Below, piece by piece: positions 26,875 through 36,421 of a stretch of DNA of 64,000 nt. Origin of the DNA: Mycolicibacterium hassiacum DSM 44199 (lineage in GTDB: Bacteria; Actinomycetota; Actinomycetes; Mycobacteriales; Mycobacteriaceae). The position numbers were made by a program, and so were the translations under genes. The notes below the pieces were generated by a model. That model worked only from the letters and a program-made list of their open reading frames with translations, did no database searches and was not told where the DNA came from. Each line of letters opens with the position of its first letter. Position 1 is the stretch's first letter. The DNA lies in NCBI RefSeq assembly GCF_900603025.1, contig NZ_LR026975.1:248001-312000 (forward strand), in the 5' to 3' direction.

Positions 26875-27411
26875 GTGATTGCAGGCAAACTCCCCCTCGC
26901 GTTGGCTGTCGCGATACCCGTCGTCGCGGGCTGCCAGGCCTCCGTCGGCACCGGCGGCTTCGACTACGCGCAGCTCGAACAGGCGATCACCGACGAGCTC
27001 AACGCGAACTACAAGGAGCTGGACCGCCAGGTCTCCGGCGTGGACTGCCCCCGCCAGCAGCAGACGCCGGAGGCCGGGGACACCTTCGTCTGCAAGGCGG
27101 ACCTCGACGGCAACCCGGTGCGGGTCCAGGTCACCATCGCCGAGGGGGAGGCCGAGGGGGAGGGCAAGGCCGACTTCAAGACCATGGACAAGGTGTTCGA
27201 CCTGCAGCGGACCGCGGCGGACCTGGAGGGGCAGATCTCGGCGCAGGTAGGCTTTCCGGTGACCGTCACCTGCGGCGACGGCCTGAAGATCGTCGAGATC
27301 GCGCAGTCCTTCGAATGCGAGGCCGCCGACCCCCAGGGCGACACCCGCACCGTGCGGGTGACGGTGGGGCCGGTCGGGGGCGAGGACAGCTGGGAGATCG
27401 TCGAACAGTGA
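26875..27411 (+). CDS. DUF4333 lipoprotein
   Basis: The 178-residue product starts at GTG with an n-region and hydrophobic stretch ending in the lipobox VVAGC, so it is probably an exported lipoprotein. It has two related halves, each with a Cys pair and a V-x-C-x-x pattern (QVSGVDCPRQQQTPEAGDTFVCKADLDG and VTVTCGDGLKIVEIAQSFECEAADPQGD). This pattern is typical of DUF4333 repeats. The function is unknown. It sits between the sulfatase module and the rplN promoter. Confidence 0.8.
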   Translation: MIAGKLPLALAVAIPVVAGCQASVGTGGFDYAQLEQAITDELNANYKELDRQVSGVDCPRQQQTPEAGDTFVCKADLDGNPVRVQVTIAEGEAEGEGKADFKTMDKVFDLQRTAADLEGQISAQVGFPVTVTCGDGLKIVEIAQSFECEAADPQGDTRTVRVTVGPVGGEDSWEIVEQ

Positions 27412-27445
27412 CCCCGGCGATCGCATTCCGCTGATCAGCGGCGAT

Positions 27446-27475
27446 TTGGTTTCGGCGCAGGTCGTCCAATAGAAT
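27446..27475 (+). promoter_or_regulatory. Predicted promoter of the rplN (spc) operon
   Basis: TTGGTT (27446-27451) and TAGAAT (27470-27475) are separated by 18 nt. Transcription should begin near 27482, in GGTTGCCTTGGG, giving a leader of about 125 nt. The leader contains a small stem, CTCGG-ccag-CCGAG. The GTTGCCTTG block is shared with the S10 leader. Confidence 0.6.
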
Positions 27476-27608
27476 CAGGCGGTTGCCTTGGGCAGACCTC
27501 GGCCAGCCGAGCGTTGGCAGGCCCCGCGTGCCCATTGGTGACAGCAAGACCGCGCACGTCAGGGTCGGTAATCCTGCGTGCACGCAGAAACCAGGTCGAG
27601 GAGATCGA

Positions 27609-27977
27609 GTGATTCAGCAGGAATCGCGATTGAAGGTCGCCGACAACACGGGCGCCAAGGAGATCTTGTGCATCCGTGTGCTCGGTGGCTCGTCGCGACG
27701 GTACGCCAGCATCGGCGACGTGATCGTGGCCACCGTCAAGGACGCCATCCCCGGCGGCAACGTCAAGAAGGGTGACGTCGTCAAGGCCGTCGTCGTGCGC
27801 ACCGCCAAGGAGCGCCGCCGGCCCGACGGCAGCTACATCAAGTTCGACGAGAACGCCGCCGTCATCATCAAGAACGACAACGAACCGCGCGGGACCCGCA
27901 TCTTCGGCCCGGTCGGTCGCGAGCTGCGCGAGAAGCGCTTCATGAAGATCGTCTCGCTCGCCCCGGAGGTGTTGTGA
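27609..27977 (+). CDS. rplN: 50S ribosomal protein L14
   Basis: The 122-residue protein has the usual L14 length and sequence ([69 protein letters not shown]). The frame is open upstream to 27483, but GTG 27609 gives the exact L14 start and follows GGAGATCGA. It opens the spc operon. The stop shares one base with the rplX ATG. Confidence 0.99.
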   Translation: MIQQESRLKVADNTGAKEILCIRVLGGSSRRYASIGDVIVATVKDAIPGGNVKKGDVVKAVVVRTAKERRRPDGSYIKFDENAAVIIKNDNEPRGTRIFGPVGRELREKRFMKIVSLAPEVL

Positions 27978-28294
27978 TGAAGGTCCGCAAGGGTGACACG
28001 GTGCTCGTCATCTCCGGTAAGGACAAGGGCGCCAAGGGCACGGTCCTGGCCGCCTACCCGGATCGGCAGAAGGTCCTCGTCGAGGGCGTCAACCGGATCA
28101 AGAAGCACACCGCGGTCTCGCGCAACGAGCGTGGCGTGCAGTCCGGCGGGATCGTGACCCAGGAGGCGCCGATCCACGTGTCCAACGTGATGGTCGTCGA
28201 CTCCGACGGCAAGCCGACCCGCATCGGGTACCGCATCGACAAAGAGACCGGCAAGAAGGTCCGCATCGCCAAGACCAACGGCAAGGAAATCTGA
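27977..28294 (+). CDS. rplX: 50S ribosomal protein L24
   Basis: The 105-residue L24 begins [45 protein letters not shown] with its KOW motif. L24 initiates large-subunit assembly. ATG 27977 was preferred to the GTG one codon earlier because it gives the family start and a TGATG overlap with rplN. Confidence 0.99.
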   Translation: MKVRKGDTVLVISGKDKGAKGTVLAAYPDRQKVLVEGVNRIKKHTAVSRNERGVQSGGIVTQEAPIHVSNVMVVDSDGKPTRIGYRIDKETGKKVRIAKTNGKEI

Positions 28295-28857
28295 TGACGA
28301 CCGCTGAGAAGATCGTTCCGCGCCTGAAGCAGCGCTACCGCGAGGAGATCCGCGAGGCGTTGCAGAAGGAGTTCGGCTACCGCAACGTCATGCAGATCCC
28401 CACGGTCGTCAAGGTGGTCGTCAACATGGGTGTCGGCGACGCCGCCCGCGACGCCAAGCTGATCAACGCCGCGGTCAACGACCTGGCCATGATCACCGGC
28501 CAGAAGCCCGAGATCCGGCGCGCCCGTAAGTCGATCGCCCAGTTCAAGCTGCGCGAGGGGATGCCGATCGGCGCCCGGGCCACGCTGCGCGGCGACCGGA
28601 TGTGGGAGTTCCTCGATCGGTTGATCACGATCGCGCTGCCGCGTATCCGCGACTTCCGGGGGCTCAGCCCCAACCAGTTCGACGGCACCGGCAACTACAC
28701 GTTCGGCCTGACCGAGCAGTCGGTGTTCCACGAGATCGACCCCGACACCATCGATCGCCCGCGCGGCATGGACATCACCGTCGTCACCTCGGCGACGACC
28801 GACGAAGAGGGACGAGCGCTGCTGCGGGCGCTGGGCTTCCCGTTCAAGGAGAACTGA
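28294..28857 (+). CDS. rplE: 50S ribosomal protein L5
   Basis: The 187-residue product shows [69 protein letters not shown] and the C-terminal [28 protein letters not shown]5 binds 5S rRNA in the central protuberance. It overlaps rplX by one base. Confidence 0.99.
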   Translation: MTTAEKIVPRLKQRYREEIREALQKEFGYRNVMQIPTVVKVVVNMGVGDAARDAKLINAAVNDLAMITGQKPEIRRARKSIAQFKLREGMPIGARATLRGDRMWEFLDRLITIALPRIRDFRGLSPNQFDGTGNYTFGLTEQSVFHEIDPDTIDRPRGMDITVVTSATTDEEGRALLRALGFPFKEN

Positions 28858-28860
28858 GCA

Positions 28861-29046
28861 ATGGCAAAGAAGGCACTGATCGTCAAGGCCCAGCGCAAGC
28901 CGAAGTTCAAGGTGCGCGCCTACACCCGGTGCAACCGTTGCGGGCGGCCGCATTCGGTGTTCCGCAAGTTCGGGCTGTGCCGAATCTGCTTCCGGGAGCT
29001 CGCCCACGCCGGCCATCTGCCCGGCGTGCAGAAAGCCAGCTGGTAA
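28861..29046 (+). CDS. rpsZ: 30S ribosomal protein S14, zinc-binding type
   Basis: The short 61-residue S14 keeps both zinc knuckles: C24-x2-C27 and C40-x2-C43 ([20 protein letters not shown]). This is the constitutive zinc form; mycobacteria carry a second, zinc-free S14 elsewhere that is induced under zinc limitation. It follows rplE by 3 nt. Confidence 0.98.
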   Translation: MAKKALIVKAQRKPKFKVRAYTRCNRCGRPHSVFRKFGLCRICFRELAHAGHLPGVQKASW

Positions 29047-29133
29047 CAGCGCACAACAGACCACATATCCAGGAACGAAGGTTGCGGAAGGCCCCGGTAG
29101 GGGAACCACCGCGAGAAAGGTGAACCGGCTGTC

Positions 29134-29532
29134 ATGACCATGACGGACCCGATCGCAGACTTCTTGACACGTCTGCGCAACGCCAATGCGGCGTACCACG
29201 ACGAGGTGAGGTTGCCCAGCTCCAAGCTGAAGGTCAACATCGCCGAGATCCTCAAGCGCGAGGGTTACATCGCCGACTACCACGTGGAGGACGCCCGCGT
29301 CGGCAAGACCCTCGTCGTCCAGCTGAAGTACGGCCCGCAGCGCGAGCGCAGCATCGCCGGCCTGCGCCGGGTGTCCAAGCCCGGTCTGCGGGTGTACGCG
29401 AAGTCGAACAACCTGCCCAAGGTGCTCGGTGGTCTGGGTGTGGCGATCATCTCCACCTCCAAGGGCCTCAAGACCGACCGGCAGGCGGCGCGAGAAGGCG
29501 TGGGCGGGGAAGTCCTCGCCTACGTGTGGTGA
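29134..29532 (+). CDS. rpsH: 30S ribosomal protein S8
   Basis: The 132-residue S8 starts [46 protein letters not shown] and ends [11 protein letters not shown], as in the family. S8 binds the central domain of 16S rRNA. An 87-nt gap separates it from rpsZ and has a good Shine-Dalgarno (GAAAGGTG). Its stop is 14 nt from rplF. Confidence 0.99.
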   Translation: MTMTDPIADFLTRLRNANAAYHDEVRLPSSKLKVNIAEILKREGYIADYHVEDARVGKTLVVQLKYGPQRERSIAGLRRVSKPGLRVYAKSNNLPKVLGGLGVAIISTSKGLKTDRQAAREGVGGEVLAYVW

Positions 29533-29546
29533 GGGGTTAACGAGAC

Positions 29547-30086
29547 ATGTCACGTATTGGTAAGCAGCCGGTCCCGGTTCCGGCCGGGGTCGACGTGTCG
29601 ATCGACGGCCAGACCGTCTCGGTGAAGGGACCCAAGGGCACGCTCTCGCTGGACGTCGCCGAGCCGATCAAGGTGTCGCGCAACGAGGCCGGCGAGATCG
29701 TCGTGACCCGGCCCGACGACGAGCGGCGCAGCCGCTCGCTGCACGGGCTGTCGCGCACCCTGATCGCCAACCTGGTCACCGGCGTGACCGAGGGCTACAC
29801 CACCAAGATGGAGATCCACGGCGTCGGCTACCGCGTGCAGCTCAAGGGGCAGAACCTGGAGTTCGCGCTCGGCTACAGCCACCCTGTGGTGATCGAACCG
29901 CCGGAGGGCATCACCTTCGCGGTCGAGTCGCCCACCAAGTTCTCCATCTCCGGTATCGACAAGCAGAAGGTCGGCCAGATCTCGGCGATCATCCGTCGTC
30001 TGCGTCGCCCGGATCCCTACAAGGGCAAGGGCATTCGCTACGAGGGCGAGCAGATCCGCCGCAAGGTCGGAAAGACAGGTAAGTAG
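29547..30086 (+). CDS. rplF: 50S ribosomal protein L6
   Basis: The 179-residue L6 has both repeats of the fold ([32 protein letters not shown] and [60 protein letters not shown]). It lies near the factor-binding site of the large subunit. rplR begins 2 nt after its stop. Confidence 0.99.
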   Translation: MSRIGKQPVPVPAGVDVSIDGQTVSVKGPKGTLSLDVAEPIKVSRNEAGEIVVTRPDDERRSRSLHGLSRTLIANLVTGVTEGYTTKMEIHGVGYRVQLKGQNLEFALGYSHPVVIEPPEGITFAVESPTKFSISGIDKQKVGQISAIIRRLRRPDPYKGKGIRYEGEQIRRKVGKTGK

Positions 30087-30088
30087 GC

Positions 30089-30526
30089 ATGGCTACGGCA
30101 ACTCAGAGCGCAGCTCAGACCGCGGACAACGGTCAGACCCCGCGCAAGCACAAGCCGGTCGGTGCGAGCGTCTCCGAGATCCGGAGGCGGGACCGCCAGC
30201 GTCGGCACGCGCGGATCCGCAAGAAGATCTTCGGCACCGCCGAGCGGCCCCGGCTGGTGGTGCACCGGTCGTCGCGGCACATCCACGTGCAGTTGATCAA
30301 CGACCTGATCGGCCACACCCTGGCCGCCGCGTCGTCGATCGAGCCGGATGTGCGCGCGATCGAGGGCGACAAGAAGGCCCGCGCCGTGCGCGTCGGCCAG
30401 CTGATCGCCGAACGCGCCAAAGCGGCCGGGATCACCGAGATCGTGTTCGATCGCGGCGGGTACACCTACGGCGGGCGGATCGCCGCGCTGGCGGACGCCG
30501 CGCGCGAAGGCGGGCTGAAATTCTGA
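30089..30526 (+). CDS. rplR: 50S ribosomal protein L18
   Basis: The 145-residue product has an L18 core ([68 protein letters not shown]) that binds 5S rRNA. The first 25 or so residues, rich in Ala/Thr/Gln, are an extension beyond the usual length. The ATG is immediately downstream of rplF, so the extension is probably real. Confidence 0.97.
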   Translation: MATATQSAAQTADNGQTPRKHKPVGASVSEIRRRDRQRRHARIRKKIFGTAERPRLVVHRSSRHIHVQLINDLIGHTLAAASSIEPDVRAIEGDKKARAVRVGQLIAERAKAAGITEIVFDRGGYTYGGRIAALADAAREGGLKF

Positions 30527-30551
30527 TGACGAACAACGGAAGGACTGCATG

Positions 30552-31205
30552 ATGGCCGAGCAGGCAACTGGCGCCGCTCCGGCGACATCCGAGAGCCGGC
30601 CCCAGCGCGAGGGCCGGAGCCGCCGCGACGACCGTGGCCGCGGCCGCGACGGTGGCGACAAGACCAACTACATCGAGCGTGTCGTCGCCATCAACCGCGT
30701 CTCCAAGGTGGTCAAGGGCGGCCGGCGGTTCAGCTTCACCGCGCTGGTGATCGTCGGTGACGGCAACGGCATGGTCGGCGTCGGTTACGGCAAGGCCAAG
30801 GAGGTGCCCGCCGCGATCGCCAAGGGTGTGGAGGAGGCCCGCAAGAACTTCTTCCGCGTCCCGCTGATCGGTGGCACCATCACCCACCCGGTGCAGGGCG
30901 AGGCCGCCGCCGGCGTGGTGCTGCTGCGCCCGGCCAGCCCCGGTACCGGTGTGATCGCCGGTGGCGCCGCCCGTGCGGTGCTGGAATGCGCTGGCGTGCA
31001 CGACATCCTGGCCAAGTCGCTGGGCAGTGACAACGCCATCAACGTGGTGCACGCGACCGTTGCGGCGCTGAAGATGCTGCAGCGTCCGGAGGAGGTTGCG
31101 GCCCGTCGCGGGCTGCCGATCGAAGACGTCGCGCCGTCGGGCATGCTCAAGGCGCGCCGAGAGGCGGCCGCGCTGGCGGCGTCGGCCGCGCGTGAAGGGG
31201 CCTGA
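30552..31205 (+). CDS. rpsE: 30S ribosomal protein S5
   Basis: The 217-residue S5 has an Arg/Ala-rich N-terminal extension of about 40 residues, then the dsRBD-like core ([50 protein letters not shown]). Mutations in this core give spectinomycin resistance and ram phenotypes in other bacteria. Two ATGs stand in tandem; the second (30552) is 7 nt from GGAAGGA and was chosen. Confidence 0.98.
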   Translation: MAEQATGAAPATSESRPQREGRSRRDDRGRGRDGGDKTNYIERVVAINRVSKVVKGGRRFSFTALVIVGDGNGMVGVGYGKAKEVPAAIAKGVEEARKNFFRVPLIGGTITHPVQGEAAAGVVLLRPASPGTGVIAGGAARAVLECAGVHDILAKSLGSDNAINVVHATVAALKMLQRPEEVAARRGLPIEDVAPSGMLKARREAAALAASAAREGA

Positions 31206-31207
31206 AC

Positions 31208-31393
31208 ATGGCACAGCTGAAGATCACCCAGGTGCGGAGCACCATCGGTGCGCGCTGGAAGCAGCGGGAGAGCCTGCGCACGCTGGGGCTGCGCAGGATT
31301 CGCCAGTCGGTGGTGCGCGAGGACAACGCGCAGACCCGCGGGCTCATCAAGAGCGTGCATCACCTCGTGGAAGTTGAAGAGGTGGAATCCTGA
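31208..31393 (+). CDS. rpmD: 50S ribosomal protein L30
   Basis: The 61-residue protein ([58 protein letters not shown]) is L30 over its whole length. It is 2 nt after rpsE, and its stop shares one base with the rplO ATG. Confidence 0.98.
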   Translation: MAQLKITQVRSTIGARWKQRESLRTLGLRRIRQSVVREDNAQTRGLIKSVHHLVEVEEVES

Positions 31394-31839
31394 TGTCTGT
31401 CATCAAACTGCACGACCTGCGGCCCGCTCCCGGGGCGAAGAAGGCCAAGACCCGGGTGGGTCGCGGCGAGGGCTCAAAGGGCAAGACCGCTGGCCGCGGC
31501 ACCAAGGGCACCAAGGCCCGCAAGAACGTCCCGGTGACGTTCGAGGGCGGCCAGATGCCGATCCACATGCGGCTGCCGAAGCTGCGCGGTTTCCGTAACC
31601 GGTTCCGCACCGAGTACGAGGTCGTCAACGTCGGCGACATCAACCGGCTGTTCCCGAACGGCGGTGACATCGGTGTCGACGAGCTGGTGGCCGCCGGTGC
31701 GGTGCGCAAGAACAGCCCGGTCAAGGTGCTCGGCGACGGCAAGCTGACCGTCAAGGTCAACGTCACCGCGCACAAGTTCAGCGGCAGCGCCCGCGAGAAG
31801 ATCACCGCCGCCGGCGGTACCGCGACCGAGCTCAACTAG
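31393..31839 (+). CDS. rplO: 50S ribosomal protein L15
   Basis: The 148-residue L15 has the glycine/lysine-rich N-terminus ([41 protein letters not shown]) and the core [38 protein letters not shown]. It ends the spc operon here, with a terminator 18 nt after the stop. secY, which follows directly in many bacteria, is displaced 4.6 kb downstream. Confidence 0.99.
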   Translation: MSVIKLHDLRPAPGAKKAKTRVGRGEGSKGKTAGRGTKGTKARKNVPVTFEGGQMPIHMRLPKLRGFRNRFRTEYEVVNVGDINRLFPNGGDIGVDELVAAGAVRKNSPVKVLGDGKLTVKVNVTAHKFSGSAREKITAAGGTATELN

Positions 31840-31857
31840 CTCGGGTACCAGACGCCG

Positions 31858-31890
31858 ACGAAGGCCCCGACACTGCGTCGGGGCCTTCGT
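31858..31890 (+). terminator. Terminator of the spc operon
   Basis: A perfect 14-bp stem, ACGAAGGCCCCGAC (31858-31871) with its complement (31877-31890), encloses the loop ACTGC and is followed by TGTGG. It lies 18 nt after the rplO stop. The 195 nt between it and the next gene show no further clear feature. Confidence 0.85.
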
Positions 31891-32085
31891 TGTGGCCGGG
31901 TCCGGTGCTGCGCCGGGCAACATCCGGCCGGTGCGACGGCCCGGGACCACGGCTGCGCCGGACCCGGCTCCGCCCCGGGCTGCAGTAGATTTCTTCCCGA
32001 TCGCCGGCTGCGCCATGCCCCGAGCGGTAACGCGGTGCGCGGGCGACGCGAACCACTCAGCGGAGGGCGAAGCTCAGGAGCGGAC

Positions 32086-32439
32086 ATGACTTTCCTTCAC
32101 CGGATGTTCACCGGTCTCGTCGCCGCTGCGGCGATCGCGGGGCCGGTCGTCTGGGGCGGCGCCACCGCGCACGCGCAGAACCAGGACGAGAAGTTCGCCG
32201 AGCTCGTCGAGACCCTCGGCATCCCCGTCGCGCCGGGGACGGATCTGCCCGCGGTGGGGCACAGGGTCTGCGACATGCTCGGCGCCGGCCTGTCCGGCAC
32301 CGTCAACCCGGTGCCGGTGGTGCGCGGCGTGGTCAACACCCTGGAGAACAGCGGCATCGAACGGGCCCAGGCGGCCGGCCTGATGCGCGCCGCGGTGCAG
32401 GTCTACTGCCCGCAGTACACCCGGTTCCTGGGCCGCTGA
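32086..32439 (+). CDS. Secreted DUF732-type small protein
   Basis: The 117-residue product has a Sec signal peptide (MTFLHRMFTGLVAAAAIAGPVVWGGATAHAQ, cleavage after AHA). The mature domain has the DUF732 pattern: a FAELVETLGI start, a Cys about midway (GHRVCDMLGAG) and a C-terminal Cys near VQVYCPQY that could form a disulfide. These are common exported mycobacterial proteins of unknown function. ATG 32086 has CAGGAG upstream. The gene ends 19 nt before the sppA start and may have displaced the original sppA 5' end. Confidence 0.82.
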   Translation: MTFLHRMFTGLVAAAAIAGPVVWGGATAHAQNQDEKFAELVETLGIPVAPGTDLPAVGHRVCDMLGAGLSGTVNPVPVVRGVVNTLENSGIERAQAAGLMRAAVQVYCPQYTRFLGR

Positions 32440-32458
32440 CCGGGCCCGGCACCGCGGG

Positions 32459-34186
32459 GTGCCCGACGGATGCGTGCTGGAACTCGATCTGCACACCGTT
32501 CCGCCGGAAACCGGGGGCTTCGACCCGGTTGCGGTCCTCACCGGACGGGGCCGGCCGCTGCTGCTGCACGACGCGGTGGCCGCCATTCACCGCGCCGCCG
32601 AGGACGACCGGGTCGCCGGCCTGATCGCGCGGGTGCAGTTCCCGCTGGCCGAACCCGGCCCGGTGCAGGAACTGCGGGAGGCCATCGCGGCGTTCACCGC
32701 GGTCAAACCGTCGCTGGCCTGGTCGGAGACCTATCCGGGCACGCTGTCGTACTACCTCGCCTCGGCGTTCGGTGAGGTGTGGATGCAGCCCTCGGGCACG
32801 GTCGGGCTGGTGGGCTTCGCGACCAGCCCGCTGTTTCTGCGGGAGGCCTTCGACAAGCTCGGCATCGAGGCCCAGTTCGTGACCCGCGGCGAATACAAGT
32901 CCGTGGTCAACAAATTCACCGAGGACCGCTACACCGACGCCCACCGGGAAGCCGACAGCCGGCTGATCGAGAGCCTGCGCTCACAGGTGTGGGAGGCGAT
33001 CGCCGCGTCGCGCGAACTCGACGTCACGGCCCTCGACGCGCTGGCCGACAAGGCCCCGCTGCTGCGCGACGACGCCGTCGCCGGCGGGCTGGTCGACCGC
33101 ATCGGCTTCCGCGACGAGGCCTACGCGCGCATCGCCGAACTGGTTGGCGCACCCGGCATCTCACCCGAGACCGGCGACGCCGACTCCGAGCAGGCGCCCC
33201 CGCGGCTGTATCTGTCGCGGTACGCCCGCGCCACCGCGCCCCGGTCGGGCTCGCCGCTGTCCGCCTCGCCGCTGCCGCCGATCCCGGGCCGCAAGGGCCG
33301 GCCGACGATCGCGGTGGTCACCGTGCACGGGATGATCGTCAGCGGCCGCGGCGGACCGCAGCTGCTGCCGGTGGGCGGGCCCAGCGCCGGCGGGGACACC
33401 ATCGCCGCCGCGCTGCGCGAAGCGGCCGCCGACGACTCGGTGGCCGCGGTCGTGCTGCGGGTGAACAGTCCCGGCGGCTCGGTCAACGCGTCCGAGACCA
33501 TCTGGCGTGAGGTGAACCGGGTCCGGCGGCGCGGCAAGCCGGTGGTGGCGTCGATGGGCGCGGTGGCCGCATCGGGCGGCTACTACATCGCGATGGCCGC
33601 CGACACGATCGTCGCCAACCCGGGCACCATCACCGGATCCATCGGGGTGGTGACCGGCAAGTTGGTGACCCGCGAGCTCAAGGAACGCCTCGGCGTGACC
33701 TCCGACGCGGTGCGCACCAACCGCAACGCCGACGCATGGTCGACCAACCAGCCGTTCACCGAGGAGCAGCAGGCGCTCGTCGAGGCCGAGGCCGACCTGT
33801 GCTACGGCGATTTCGTGGCCCGGGTGGCCGAGGCGCGGGGGATGACCGTCGACGCGGTGGACAAGATCGCCCGCGGCCGGGTGTGGACCGGCGCGGACGC
33901 GGCCGAGCGGGGGCTGGTCGACGAGCTCGGCGGGCTGCGCACCGCGATCACCCGCGCCAAGGTCCTGGCCGGCATCGAACCCGATGAGGACGTGCGCCTG
34001 GTCGGCTACCCCGGCTCGTCGGTGCTGGACATGCTGCGGCCCAAACCGTCGTCGCAGCCGACCGCCGCATCGCTGCCGGAGGCCGCCGCCGCGCTGCTCG
34101 GCAGGACGGTCACCGGCGCGCTGGGACAGCTCGAGCAGTCGATGACCGGCGTGACCGCGCTCTGGCTGGGCAACCACCGGTTCTGA
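32459..34186 (+). CDS. sppA: Signal peptide peptidase SppA (67K type, S49 family)
   Basis: This 575-residue serine protease has two tandem S49 domains. The first carries the catalytic Lys K147 (RGEYKSVVNKF). The second carries the nucleophile S372 (GAVAASGGYYIAMAAD) and VNSPGGSVNASE. SppA degrades cleaved signal peptides at the membrane. The only usable start is GTG 32459, which lacks the 25 or so N-terminal residues of the M. tuberculosis homologue as recalled. The codons just upstream still read DRARHRG in frame, matching that homologue, but no start codon precedes them. A shortened N-terminus is therefore likely, and no membrane helix is visible. Confidence 0.9.
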   Translation: MPDGCVLELDLHTVPPETGGFDPVAVLTGRGRPLLLHDAVAAIHRAAEDDRVAGLIARVQFPLAEPGPVQELREAIAAFTAVKPSLAWSETYPGTLSYYLASAFGEVWMQPSGTVGLVGFATSPLFLREAFDKLGIEAQFVTRGEYKSVVNKFTEDRYTDAHREADSRLIESLRSQVWEAIAASRELDVTALDALADKAPLLRDDAVAGGLVDRIGFRDEAYARIAELVGAPGISPETGDADSEQAPPRLYLSRYARATAPRSGSPLSASPLPPIPGRKGRPTIAVVTVHGMIVSGRGGPQLLPVGGPSAGGDTIAAALREAAADDSVAAVVLRVNSPGGSVNASETIWREVNRVRRRGKPVVASMGAVAASGGYYIAMAADTIVANPGTITGSIGVVTGKLVTRELKERLGVTSDAVRTNRNADAWSTNQPFTEEQQALVEAEADLCYGDFVARVAEARGMTVDAVDKIARGRVWTGADAAERGLVDELGGLRTAITRAKVLAGIEPDEDVRLVGYPGSSVLDMLRPKPSSQPTAASLPEAAAALLGRTVTGALGQLEQSMTGVTALWLGNHRF

Positions 34187-34189
34187 CTC

Positions 34190-34207
34190 GCCGGTCGGGG
34201 GACCGGC
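34190..34207. terminator. Bidirectional hairpin between sppA and the methyltransferase
   Basis: GCCGGTC (34190-34196), a GGGG loop and GACCGGC (34201-34207) fill the 21-nt gap between two convergent stop codons. A short GC-rich stem in this position fits a shared terminator. Confidence 0.5.
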
Positions 34208-35107
34208 TCAGCGTTTGACCGCGCGCAGGTAGCTCATGTCGGCGAAGTGCGCGGTCGGGCCGTCGGTGGGGAACTCGAACCCGTTGGCGGCGTAGGCGTC
34301 CGGCATCTTCTGCGCGGTGACGTCCCAGCCGCGGGCGGTCAGGTAGTCGACGACGTCGTTGCGCTCGCCGTGGTAGATCAGCTCGGCCATGTCGATGTCC
34401 TGGCCGTACTTTCTGATCCGCTCGGCGATCTCCTGCGACCGCTCGTCGGCGAACATGCTGACGTCCGGGATGTGCTCGGTGGCGACCCGGCTGCCCGGGG
34501 CACTCAGCGCGTCGATGCGGTCGAACAGCAGGTCCTGCGCCGCCGGCGGCAGGTAGATGAGCAGCCCTTCGGCGATCCAGGCGGTCGGCCGGGTGGGGTC
34601 GAACCCGCTGTCGCGCAGCGCAGCCGGCCAGTCGTCGCGCAGATCCACCGCGATCGCGCGCCGGTCGGCGCGCGGTTCGGCGCCGAGTTCGGCCAGCGTC
34701 TCGGTCTTGAACGCGATCACCGCGGGCTGGTCGAGCTCGTAGACCGTGGTGCCGGCCGGCCAGTCCAGCCGGTAGGCCCGGGCATCCAGGCCCGCGGCCA
34801 GGATCACCGCCTGGCGGATCCCCGCCGCGGCGGCGTCGGTGAACAGCCGGTCGAAGTGCCGGGTGCGCACCGTCATGCTCTCGGCCGCGCGTCGCGGATC
34901 GAACTGCGGGTCGATCTCCTCGAACCGGATCTCGCCGTCGAGCGCCCGGGTGAAGAAGCTGGAGCCGACCGCGCGGACCAGCGGCTCGGCGAAGCGGTCG
35001 TCGATCAGCCCCTCGCGGTGCGCCAGCACCCGCTGGGCCGCGACCATGGTCGCGGTCGAGCCGACGCTGGAGGCCAGGTCCCAGGTGTCGTTGTCGGTTC
35101 GGGCCAT
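34208..35107 (-). CDS. Class I SAM-dependent methyltransferase (TIGR00027/LCM-like)
   Basis: The 299-residue protein belongs to the mycobacterial family of putative O-methyltransferases. It begins [28 protein letters not shown], then has the SAM-binding stretch [26 protein letters not shown] and [11 protein letters not shown]. Acceptors are unknown. It is 35 nt downstream of a close paralogue with the same start motif, so the two form a tandem duplication, probably one transcript. Similar genes lie next to secY in M. tuberculosis as recalled. Confidence 0.88.
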   Translation of the reverse strand: MARTDNDTWDLASSVGSTATMVAAQRVLAHREGLIDDRFAEPLVRAVGSSFFTRALDGEIRFEEIDPQFDPRRAAESMTVRTRHFDRLFTDAAAAGIRQAVILAAGLDARAYRLDWPAGTTVYELDQPAVIAFKTETLAELGAEPRADRRAIAVDLRDDWPAALRDSGFDPTRPTAWIAEGLLIYLPPAAQDLLFDRIDALSAPGSRVATEHIPDVSMFADERSQEIAERIRKYGQDIDMAELIYHGERNDVVDYLTARGWDVTAQKMPDAYAANGFEFPTDGPTAHFADMSYLRAVKR

Positions 35108-35142
35108 GTGTCGTTCACCTTCCCGCGGCTGTCGGGTCGGGG

Positions 35143-36078
35143 TCAGCGGACCCCGCGCACATACTGCAGCTCGCCGAACCGCTGGGCGTCGGGATCATCG
35201 GGGCTGCCGTCGAAGGTGGCGAGCCCGTGGGCGCGCAGCAGGTCGTCGACGCGCAGCCGGGTCACGTCCCAGCCGCGTTCGGCGAGGTAGTCGGCGGGAT
35301 CGTTCCGCCGGCCAAGGTAAACCAGATCGGCGAAGTCCAGTTCGACGCCGAAGCGGCGCCACTGCTCGGCGGTCGCGCGCATCCGGTCGACGGCCCGGGC
35401 GTGATCGGCGGGGTCGATGGACGGCGCGGCCTCCACCGCGACCCGGCTGCCGGGGGCGCTGAGCGCGGTGACGGTGTCGAGCAGCCGGTCCTGCGCCTCC
35501 GGCGGCAGATAACCGAACAGCCCCTCGGCGCTCCACGCGGTGGGCGCCGCCGGGTCGAAACCCGCCGCGGTCAGTGCGGCCGGCCAGTCGTGGCGCAGAT
35601 CGACCGCGACCGGCCGCAGGTCGGCGGCCGGCTCGGCGCCCAACTCGGCCAGTGTGCGGCGTTTGAACTCGATGACCTCGGGCTGGTCGATCTCGTAGAC
35701 GACGCTGCCCGCCGGCCAGGCCAGCCGATAGGCGCGCGAGTCCAGCCCCGCGGCCAGGATCACCGCCTGGCGCACGCCGGGCGCCGGGGTGTCGGTGAAG
35801 AAGTCGTCGAAGAACCGGGTGCGCGCGGCCATGTTGTCGGTCAGCCGCCGGATGCCCTGGGCGAGCTCGTCGGTGTCGAGCTCCTCGACGCGCAGCTCAC
35901 CGCCGGCCAGCCGGGTGAAGAAGTCCAGCCCGACCGCCCGCACCAGCGGTTCGGCGTAGGGATCGTCGATCAGCGCGCCCGGGGCCCGGCTCGCGGCGGC
36001 GCGGGCGGCGGCCACCATGGTCGCGGTGGCGCCCACGCTGGAGGCCAGGTCCCAGGTGTCGTTGTCGGTGCGTGCCAT
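35143..36078 (-). CDS. Class I SAM-dependent methyltransferase (TIGR00027/LCM-like), paralogue
   Basis: The 311-residue protein starts [28 protein letters not shown] and shares [27 protein letters not shown] and [15 protein letters not shown] with its downstream neighbour. The SAM pocket appears intact. ATG 36078 was chosen over an open extension to 36150 because it gives the conserved family start. The two copies have diverged most in the middle and at the C-terminus, suggesting different acceptors. Confidence 0.88.
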   Translation of the reverse strand: MARTDNDTWDLASSVGATATMVAAARAAASRAPGALIDDPYAEPLVRAVGLDFFTRLAGGELRVEELDTDELAQGIRRLTDNMAARTRFFDDFFTDTPAPGVRQAVILAAGLDSRAYRLAWPAGSVVYEIDQPEVIEFKRRTLAELGAEPAADLRPVAVDLRHDWPAALTAAGFDPAAPTAWSAEGLFGYLPPEAQDRLLDTVTALSAPGSRVAVEAAPSIDPADHARAVDRMRATAEQWRRFGVELDFADLVYLGRRNDPADYLAERGWDVTRLRVDDLLRAHGLATFDGSPDDPDAQRFGELQYVRGVR

Positions 36079-36421
36079 GGTGCTTCCCCTATCCGGACCC
36101 GGGTCGGGCCGCGCTGAGTGCGAACGGCCGGCTGCGCCGGCGAGCGGCACCCGGCCAGGGTTACTTAGAATGTATAACGACCAGTGGGGCGGTGCGGTTC
36201 CCGGTTCGGCCGATCCGGCGGGCGGTCGACGCGGGTGAGCCGGGGATGCCTGCCCGGCGGGACTCAGCTGTTACTCTCGTAGACTGTTTGACACGTGACT
36301 TCGCAGGCTGCGCGCCTTCCGGGCGGCTGCCGGAGGTCCACACCCGACTTAACCAGACCCGCTGGTCAGACCAGCCCCATGTGCACGCCGCGCTACCAGG
36401 TCGGCTGCGGCAGGAGGAAGA
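36079..36421. other. Divergent intergenic region before secY
   Basis: This gap of about 340 nt contains no supported gene. Two -10-like hexamers are visible on the plus strand: TAGAAT (36166-36171, in an unusually AT-rich stretch) and TAGACT (36280-36285). An SD, GGAGGAAG, lies just before the secY GTG. The promoter for the divergent methyltransferases must also lie here. Confidence 0.6.
36280..36285 (+). promoter_or_regulatory. Candidate -10 element of the secY-adk-map operon
   Basis: TAGACT at 36280-36285 is followed by GTTTGACACG. No good -35 hexamer was found 16-18 nt upstream, which is not unusual for mycobacterial sigma-A promoters. The alternative is TAGAAT at 36166. Confidence 0.35.

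Noticed and set aside
36150..36421. Possible small RNA or gene in the AT-rich stretch before secY.
   Set aside because: Only -10-like hexamers are seen; no terminator, SD plus ORF or stable structure supports a separate transcript.
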